DNA of 6,726 nucleotides from an uncultured Flavobacteriales bacterium (GTDB lineage Bacteria > Bacteroidota > Bacteroidia > Flavobacteriales_D > Sanyastnellaceae). Of the stretch, positions 1 to 6,726 are shown piece after piece. The notes below the pieces were generated by a model. It was not told the DNA's origin. It was given only the letters and a program-made list of their open reading frames with translations, and did not search any database. Both the position numbers and the translations under genes were made by a program. The stretch's first letter is position 1. Each line of letters begins with the position of its first letter. The stretch spans positions 1-6,726 of the forward strand of contig CAJXOV010000123.1 in NCBI GenBank assembly GCA_913057815.1. The letters run 5' to 3'.

Positions 1-48
1 CGAGATGTAGAGAGGTCTCGTGGGCTCGGAGATGTGTATAAGAGACAG
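1..48. other. Synthetic Nextera (Tn5) i7 adapter, not genomic
   Basis: These bases are library adapter. Read 5' to 3' they are the last six bases of the P7 primer (CGAGAT at 1-6), the 8-base index GTAGAGAG at 7-14 (I recall this as Nextera index N707), the primer site GTCTCGTGGGCTCGG at 15-29, and the 19-bp Tn5 mosaic end AGATGTGTATAAGAGACAG at 30-48. Genomic sequence begins at 49. The same element stands inverted at the other end of the window. It should be trimmed before any gene calling, because the minus-strand gene next to it reads straight through it without a stop. Confidence 0.98.
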
Positions 49-2369
49 TCCTTAACATAATCCAATTCATCATCTGTAATTACTGGAGCTACAACTAAAT
101 CTTCAAAAAGAGACTCCGAAGAAACTGAGGTGTAATCCAAAAGATCATTGTCAATAAATACTTGATTGAAGGCTACGCTAGAATCGAAAAAATTATGAGA
201 ACCCCAATTCAATTCTCCCAACTCACCATTTTCATTAATAATATCTATTGGTCTGACTAGGACATCAAATCCGCGTTCTGGATCTGTCAATCTTCTACTT
301 CCAACGCTGAGTCCATCTTCATAAGCCAATGTTCTACTGCCTAAAAGAGAAAAAGTGTTAGTTTGTATCTCTTGATCGTAGTCATTATCAAAATAATAAT
401 TCGGGTCACTTAATGAATGTGAACTAAGATTAGTAAGTCCTGCATTTGGATGTAAAACTCTGGAATGAGAATCCCAATTGATATGAGTATGAACTGGAAT
501 TTCAGGATGAAGATTGGCAAACGAAGCTACAGCATTATACCCATTAAAAGGTTGTGCTATGTTTTTAGGTAAAGGAATTCCATGAAACCAGTTCATTGTC
601 AACTCTTCTGTGATTATTTTTATCTTATCAATATAATCTTCATCTCCCAACTCTCCCACAGAGTACTGTCTGGAAGTATGTCCCGCTAAACGTGCAACTT
701 CAAACCATGGGAAATTTTCCCTTAAATTATGCTCTTTTTTATACCTCGGTAAAGGGTATAATTTTAGTTGATCAATTGGGTTTTCCAACTTATTATACCA
801 ACCAGGAAAATTATCATCTTGGGCGGGATCCATCCAATTTACTATTCTAGGATCACTTTCCCCTAGAGCGTCATTATTTGAACTAAGCCAATCACCATCA
901 CCAGGTACGTCAATAGGATGAAGCCTTAAATTACTTATCCCTTCCGTTCCCGAAATAAATTCACTTTCCATATAACCTATAGGAAACTCCATTGCCCGAT
1001 ACTTTGCTAAAGGAGAAAGAGGAGCTTCTATTTCACTTTCAGAAACCCTTGGATAATATGTGTAATGCTTTCCGCCTTCATTAAGGACAATACCATCCTC
1101 ATCTATTTCAGGTATAGCATCTAAATAATGCTGATAAATTAAAGCAGGACTTAATATGTGATTTGTATAGAGCGCTAGTTCATCTATATTTCCGAAAAAT
1201 TCTCCCCCATAACTATTGAAAAAAGTCGTTCCTATTAGAAATTCCCAATCCTCATTTCCAAAATCTGTAGAAGAGCTAAAAAGTTTATCTGCTTCATTTT
1301 CCTCATCTACTAAATCCCCAGAATCGATGGAGACACCATTTATAAAAAGTTCTCCTGTGTTAGCACTAAGGTCAAAAGTTAGGACAAAATGATTCCAACC
1401 TTCAAACCCAATTGCATTTCCCCTTATTGCTTCGGCATAAACAAAGTTATTACTCTCTATAATTCCTCCATGAGTTTCATCTAATCCATCATCTGGAGTA
1501 AGATCAGCCTCAATACCATAAGTGAATGCCCATTCATTGTTCTCTTGCAGGATTTTAAAAGTAAGTCCTTTTCCAATCCCTGTACTTGGCTTGAGAATAT
1601 TCATTACACCGGCTCCATTAAAGTCTAATTTGGCCAAAACTTCCACTGTAATTTCTTTGTACATTGCAATATCATCAAATCCTTCTTGAAAAATTTGACA
1701 TTTAAAACCTTTATCGCTACTAGATCCAACTAAGGACTCTTGCTCACCAAGGAATTCTAAGTTATTTGAAAGTGCTCCTCTATTTAGACTTCTCTGATTA
1801 ATAATAATATCATCTTGATATTCGATAGGAATAGATAATGCACTTAAACGATGTTCTGCATCTGATACTGTGTTATTCGCATTCACCACTAATTCATAAT
1901 TGATGTCTCCTGATAGATCAATCGGTGTGCCGTCATCTTCAAATGTCCAATAATATTCAGGGAGTACTGATCTGAAGTAGGCCGCATATCCAGCATCATC
2001 TCCGTCAAATCCAGTATGACATTGAAAAGATGTATTTTGAACGTAATCATCCGCAGAAATAAAAATCGAACAGCTATATGACTCAGAACCAATCGTGTAA
2101 TTCACAGTATAACTCCCTGGATTGCTAACAGTGATCATCGCTGTTGACCCCAATTCAGAAGCATTCCAGTCTTGCCACATAATGATTTCGGGAGGACTTG
2201 GGAAAGTTGCGGTTATCGTAAAATCACAGATGTCAGATGTCAGTTCTGCCTCAAGGCTAGTTCCCTCACAGATCTGTGATAAGGTTACTTGAGAATAAAT
2301 ATTATGAGAATAGAAAATAATGAGTGCACAGAGTGTAGTTTTAAATAGCAGTTTCATAGTAAGTTTCAT
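49..2369 (-). CDS. Large secreted protein with LamG/ConA-like domain, 3' end missing
   Basis: This is an open frame of 773 complete codons with no stop; its C-terminus lies beyond the insert. The frame stays unbroken from the start to the adapter. ATG at 2369 is the furthest possible start, because an in-frame TAA touches it at 2372-2370. ATG at 2357 is an equally plausible start. There is no Shine-Dalgarno-like sequence, as is usual in Bacteroidota. Residues 1-27 look like a Sec signal peptide: a Lys-rich start, a hydrophobic stretch TLCALIIFY, and cleavage near YSQ. Residues 28-107 are a Cys-containing beta segment with an Ig/PKD-like ending (NPGSYTVNYTIG). Residues about 140-413 resemble a LamG/concanavalin-A-like jelly roll: it opens with YYWTFEDDG, has the core GWNHFVLTFDLS...GELFINGVSID, and closes with FFGNIDELALYTNHILSPA. 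Such domains usually bind glycans or proteins. Residues about 415-773 are rich in Trp, His and Pro and I do not recognise them. Export to the surface or medium, probably by the type IX system, is an inference; the sorting domain that would prove it is not in the window. An adhesin or polysaccharide-acting protein is possible but unproven. Confidence 0.85.
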
Positions 2370-2378
2370 TTAGTTATT

Positions 2379-2405
2379 CGGAATATAGGAAAATATTACA
2401 TACAA
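2379..2405 (-). promoter_or_regulatory. Possible Bacteroidota-type promoter for the secreted protein gene
   Basis: Only 34 bases separate the terminator T-tract from the first ATG of the secreted protein gene, so a dedicated promoter would have to sit here. Reading the minus strand, TTG at 2405-2403 could act as the -33 element and TATATTCC at 2387-2380 as a weak match to the Bacteroidota -7 box TAnnTTTG. The 15-base spacing is shorter than usual, and the last two bases of the box do not match. The transcript would then start only a few bases before ATG 2369, or about 16 before ATG 2357. This is a weak, pattern-based call. The gene may instead be reached by read-through from rpoC or use an unrecognised promoter. 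Confidence 0.2.
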
Positions 2406-2435
2406 AAAAGGCTGATACATATGTATCAGCCTTTT
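2404..2435 (-). terminator. Intrinsic terminator after rpoC
   Basis: A perfect 30-bp palindrome lies at 2406-2435, with arms AAAAGGCTGATACAT and its reverse complement. In RNA it would fold into a stem whose core pairs GGCTGATAC with GTATCAGCC around a short AU loop. On the minus strand the stem is followed by six T residues (2409-2404), and it lies 25 bases past the rpoC stop codon. This is the classic form of a factor-independent terminator for rpoC. On the plus strand the stem is followed by TTTT, so weak bidirectional action is possible, but no plus-strand gene needs it. The position indicates that rpoC is the last gene of its operon here. Confidence 0.87.
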
Positions 2436-2460
2436 ATATATTCTTACTATTGTTATCTTA

Positions 2461-5400
2461 CTATTCTTCAGCAGCAGCTTCGGCTTCCTTCTTAGCTGTT
2501 AAAGCATCGAATTCTTCTTGGCTTCCTACTATTACTTTTTGGAATATTCTAGTTCCTGTTCCCGCTGGTATTTGATGTCCTACGATTACATTCTCTTTTA
2601 ATCCTGCTAAGTAATCAACCTTACCTGCTACTGCAGCTTCATTAAGAACCTTAGTAGTTTCCTGGAATGATGCAGCTGATATGAAACTCTGTGTATGAAG
2701 AGAAGCTCTAGTAATACCCTGTAATAGTGGCCTAGATGTAGCCGGAACTACGTCTCTAGATTCTATTAAAGCCATTGCTTTTCTTTTCAATTTAGAATTC
2801 TCATCTCTAAGCTTTCTAGCTGAAAGTATTTGACCTGCTTTTACAGTTTCTGATTCACCAGCTTCTATTACTACTCTCATTCCATACACTAAGTCATTCT
2901 CTCTCATAAACTCAGCCTTATCTACTGACTGCTTTTCTAAGAATCTAGTGTCTCCCTGATCTTCGATGATTACTTTTCTCATCATCTGACGTACGATCAC
3001 CTCGAAGTGCTTATCGTTAATCTTCACCCCTTGAAGTCTATATACTTCTTGGATTTCATTAACCAAGTACTCCTGAACTGCCGTAGGCCCTTCGATAGCT
3101 AGTATATCTGCTGGAGTAACAGCTCCATCTGAAAGTGGCATACCCGCTTTCACGAAGTCATTTTCCTGTACTAAGATGTGCTTAGATAAAGAACATAAAT
3201 ATTTCTTTAACTCACCTGTCTTAGATTCTACTATGATTTCTCTGTTACCTCTCTTAATCTTACCGAAAGAAACAATCCCATCTATCTCAGAAACTACAGC
3301 TGGATTAGAAGGGTTTCTAGCTTCGAATAACTCAGTTACTCTAGGTAGACCCCCTGTAATATCACCTGACTTACCTGCTACTCTAGGTATCTTAGCTATG
3401 GTATCTCCTAAGGTAATCTTATCTCCTTCTTTTACTGAGATGTGAGATCCTACTGGAAGAGAATAACTTCTTAGTATTTCACCGCCTTTCTCTACGTTGA
3501 TTACTGGGTTTTTCTTCTTATCCTTAGTTTCTATTACTACCATCTCGGTAAATCCAGTCTGCTCATCTACTTCTTCTCTGTAAGTAATTCCAGATTCTAC
3601 ATTATCGAATACGACTTTACCTTCAGCTTCAGAAACGATTACAGAGTTATATGGATCCCATGTACAGATAACATCTCCTTTCTTTACTTTCTTTTTCTTA
3701 TGAACTAATAATGTAGCACCATAAGGTATATTGTTAGTAGCTACAGTAGCTCCAGTTTTCTCATCTACAATCTTCATCTCTGAAGATCTAGAAACAACTA
3801 TCACTTCTTTTTCACCACTATCATTTGTAGTTTCTACTACTCTTAACTCTTCGATTTCTAGTTTACCATCGCCTTTAGCTTTGATATCATTCTCATCAGC
3901 AATATTAGCTGCAGTACCCCCTACGTGGAAAGTTCTAAGCGTTAACTGCGTTCCTGGTTCTCCAATCGATTGAGCTGCTATTACTCCTACTGCATCTCCA
4001 GTTTGAGCTAATCTAGCAGTAGCTAAGTTTCTTCCGTAACATTTAGCACAAGCTCCTTTTCTTTGCTCACACGTTAGTACAGATCTTACTTCTACTTCTT
4101 CTATTCCAGTCTCCTGAATAGCAGCTGCTATTACTTCTGTTATTTCTTCTCCTGCTACAGCTACTACTTCGTCAGTCTTAGAATCTATTACATCATGAAC
4201 CAATACTCTACCTAAAATTCTTTCAGATAAAGGCTCTACTATATCTTCATTTTTCTTAAGTGGAGCAGCCATCACACCTCTTAGTGTACCGCAGTCTTCT
4301 CCTGTAATAATTACATCCTGTGCTACATCTACCAATCTTCTAGTCAAGTAACCTGCATCGGCCGTTTTAAGAGCAGTATCTGCAAGACCTTTTCTGGCAC
4401 CGTGAGTAGATATAAAGTACTCAAGGATAGAAAGACCTTCTTTAAAGTTAGAAAGAATAGGATTTTCAATAATATCCTGACCACCAGTAGCAGAAGATTT
4501 CTGTGGCTTAGCCATCAACCCTCTCATTCCTGAAAGCTGTCTAATCTGCTCTTTCGATCCCCTTGCTCCAGAATCGTACATCATATAAATAGAGTTGAAA
4601 CCTTGGTTATCCGTTTCCAATCTATCCATAAGGATATTCGTCAATCTAGAGTTAGTATGTGTCCAAATATCAATGATCTGATTATATCTCTCATTGTTAG
4701 TAATAAGACCCATATTATAGTTGGCCTTAATCTCATCTACTTTAGCAGTAGCTTCTTCAACTAACTTCACTTTTTCAGCTGGTATGATTACATCATCCAA
4801 GTTGAATGATAATCCACCTTTAAATGCCATGGTAAATCCTAAGTGCTTAATAGCATCTAAGAACTTACTCGTTCTAGCTACTGCTACCACTTTAAGAATG
4901 TCACCAATAATATCTCTAAGAGCTTTCTTAGTTAATACTTGGTTAATATAACCAGCTTCTTTAGGTACATACTCATTAAATATAACTCTACCACAAGTAG
5001 TTTCTATGATATGGAATTCACCATGGTGATCCTGCCATCTAACTTTAATGTTAGCGTGCATATCCAGAGCTTTCTCATTGTGAGCTATAATTACCTCCTC
5101 TGGAGAATAAAAAGTACTTCCTTGACCTTTTACAATATGATCTTTAGTACTTACTCTAGACTTTGTTAAATAATAAAGTCCAAGTACCATATCCTGTGAT
5201 GGTACAGTAATAGGTGCACCGTTAGCAGGGTTCAAGATATTATGTGAAGCCAACATTAACATTTGTGCTTCTAATATAGCTGCACTTCCTAATGGAAGGT
5301 GAACCGCCATCTGATCCCCATCGAAATCGGCATTGAAGGCCGTACATACAAGTGGGTGAAGTTGAATCGCTTTTCCTTCTATTAGTTTAGGTTGGAAAGC

Positions 5401-6680
5401 CTGAATACCTAATCTGTGAAGAGTAGGTGCTCTGTTCAGAAGAATTGGATGTCCTTTAAGTACATTCTCCAATATATCCCAAACTACAGGTTCTTTCTTA
5501 TCTACTATCTTTTTAGCTGATTTTACTGTCTTTACTATACCTCTTTCTATCATCTTTCTGATGATAAAAGGCTTGTAAAGCTCTGCAGCCATATCCTTAG
5601 GAATACCGCACTCATGTAGTTCCAAGTTAGGTCCTACTACAATTACAGATCTGGCAGAATAATCTACCCTTTTTCCTAATAAATTCTGTCTGAATCTACC
5701 TTGCTTTCCTTTTAATGAATCAGAAAGTGACTTTAAAGGTCTGTTAGATTCTGTTTTCACAGCACTAGACTTTCTAGAGTTATCTAATAAAGAATCTACA
5801 GATTCTTGAAGCATCCTTTTCTCATTTCTAAGAATTACTTCAGGAGCCTTAATTTCTATTAGTCTCTTCAGTCTATTATTTCTAATGATTACTCTTCTGT
5901 ATAAATCATTTAAATCAGAAGTAGCGAATCTTCCTCCATCTAGAGGAACCAATGGTCTTAATTCAGGAGGAATAACAGGTACCACCTTCATAATCATCCA
6001 TTCTGGATTGTTCTTTATTCTAGCATTAGAATCTCTAAAAGATTCTACTACCTGAAGTCTCTTAAGAGCTTCATTCTTTCTTTGTTGAGATGTTTCCTTC
6101 TGAGCCTTATCTCTAAGGTCATAAGACAATGCATCTAAATCTAAATTCTGTAGTAAATCATGAAGTGCTTCTGCACCCATTTTAGCTACGAATTTATTAG
6201 GGTCTTTATCATCTAAGTATTGATTATCCTTAGGCATAGCATCTAGAATATCTAGGTACTCTTCTTCAGTTAAATAATCTTGAACTTCTAATGACTCACC
6301 TTCTTTATTTACAGTTCCACCAGGGTTTATTACTACGTATCTCTCGTAATAAATAATCTGATCTAACTTTTTAGTAGGTAATCCTAATAGGTAACCTATT
6401 TTATTTGGTAAAGATCTAAAGTACCAGATATGTGCTACAGGAACTACTAATTGAATGTGTCCAGCTCTCTCTCTTCTAACTTTTTTCTCAGTTACTTCTA
6501 CACCACATCTATCACATACGATTCCTTTGTACCTAATTCTCTTGTACTTTCCACAGTGACACTCATAATCCTTTACAGGTCCGAATATTCTTTCGCAGAA
6601 TAATCCATCTCTCTCTGGCTTATACGTTCTGTAGTTTATAGTTTCTGGTTTTAATACTTCACCATGTGATGCTTCTAAAA
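2461..6680 (-). CDS. rpoC: DNA-directed RNA polymerase subunit beta' (RpoC), 5' end missing
   Basis: RpoC forms the catalytic half of bacterial RNA polymerase together with beta. The window encodes 1405 residues ending in TAG at 2463-2461; two bases of a broken codon precede them at 6680-6679. Comparison with remembered Bacteroidota RpoC suggests about 30 N-terminal residues are missing. In partial numbering: zinc site 1 is C40, C42, C55, C58 (CHC...CDRC); RVDYSAR is at 337-343; the catalytic magnesium loop NADFDGD is at 449-455 (D451, D453, D455); the bridge helix is about 755-785; zinc site 2 is C796, C870, C877, C880; and the trigger loop begins with [13 protein letters not shown], including R915 and H918. 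A beta-rich insertion of about 170 residues splits the trigger loop, which resumes at [17 protein letters not shown] near 1100. The C-terminal block [15 protein letters not shown] is near 1334, followed by an Ala/Glu tail. All key residues are present and nothing suggests a pseudogene. The internal Met at 6237 is not the start: the 147 codons before it are in frame and carry zinc site 1. rpoB would be expected just upstream, outside the insert. Confidence 0.98.
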
Positions 6681-6726
6681 CTGTCTCTTATACACATCTC
6701 CGAGCCCACGAGACCTCTCTACATCT
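6681..6726. other. Synthetic Nextera (Tn5) i7 adapter, inverted copy, not genomic
   Basis: These bases are the reverse complement of positions 3-48. They are the mosaic end CTGTCTCTTATACACATCT at 6681-6699, then the i7-side primer site, the same index (read as CTCTCTAC) and the start of the P7 tail. In the rpoC frame the adapter contributes an in-frame TAA at 6690-6688 just before the truncated coding sequence, which makes the rpoC frame look closed at its 5' end when it is in fact cut. Genomic sequence ends at 6680. Confidence 0.98.

Noticed and set aside
1889..2092. Minus-strand frame of 67 codons
   Set aside because: It lies entirely inside the secreted protein gene in another frame, starts with TTG, and has no supporting features; the surrounding 773-codon frame is clearly the real one.
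2406..2435. The perfect palindrome as an operator or attachment site
   Set aside because: Its position just after the rpoC stop and its six-T tail on the coding strand fit an intrinsic terminator better; there is no adjacent regulator or integrase gene.
3360..3910. Long insertion within the RpoC trigger loop, considered as an intein or unusual domain
   Set aside because: The region lacks intein splice motifs and is a beta-rich, lineage-type insertion as expected in Bacteroidota and comparable in position to the trigger-loop insertion of E. coli.
3176..5169. Plus-strand open frames of 76-89 codons at 3176-3445, 3731-3973, 4721-4951 and 4939-5169
   Set aside because: They are antisense to rpoC, have no recognisable product, and arise from the strong codon bias of the real gene on the other strand.
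49..6680. CRISPR array, tRNA, rRNA, insertion sequence or defence genes
   Set aside because: No spaced repeats, no cloverleaf-like sequence, and no such protein motifs were found; nearly all of the insert is taken by the two coding regions.
1..6726. Inverted terminal repeats of 46 bases, suggesting a transposon or linear replicon
   Set aside because: The repeats match the Nextera adapter base for base, including mosaic end, primer site and index, and no transposase or replication gene lies between them.

Overview
The window is one insert of genomic DNA (49-6680) flanked on both sides by synthetic Illumina Nextera (Tn5) adapter. The left 48 bases and the right 46 bases are reverse complements of each other. 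They carry the 19-bp Tn5 mosaic end, the i7-side primer site, the 8-base index GTAGAGAG and the last bases of the P7 primer. Only 49-6680 is biology, and both genes in it are cut off by the adapters.

The organism is a member of the Bacteroidota, most likely a marine or aquatic Flavobacteriales-type or Cytophagales-type bacterium. This is judged from the wording of the RpoC sequence, the AT-rich codons, the absence of purine-rich ribosome binding sites, and a large secreted LamG-type protein. The species cannot be named from the sequence alone.

Layout: both genes lie on the minus strand. Reading in the direction of transcription (right to left), 6680-2461 is rpoC, the beta' subunit of RNA polymerase. 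It lacks roughly its first 30 codons and is otherwise intact, with both zinc sites, the catalytic NADFDGD loop, the bridge helix and the trigger loop. A 91-bp gap follows (2370-2460) that holds a perfect palindrome with a T-tract, a convincing intrinsic terminator. From 2369 down to 49 runs a long open frame of 773 codons with no stop. It encodes an exported protein with a signal peptide, an Ig-like beta segment, a LamG/concanavalin-A-like domain and about 360 residues I cannot assign. Its C-terminus lies beyond the insert.

The two genes have no evident functional link. The terminator separates a housekeeping transcription gene from an accessory cell-surface or secreted gene. I see no tRNA, rRNA, CRISPR array, insertion sequence, origin or defence system, and no convincing sign of an undescribed biological system. 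The most novel material is the unassigned C-terminal part of the secreted protein. The most practically important observation is the adapter contamination, which creates a false protein tail on one gene and a false start on the other.
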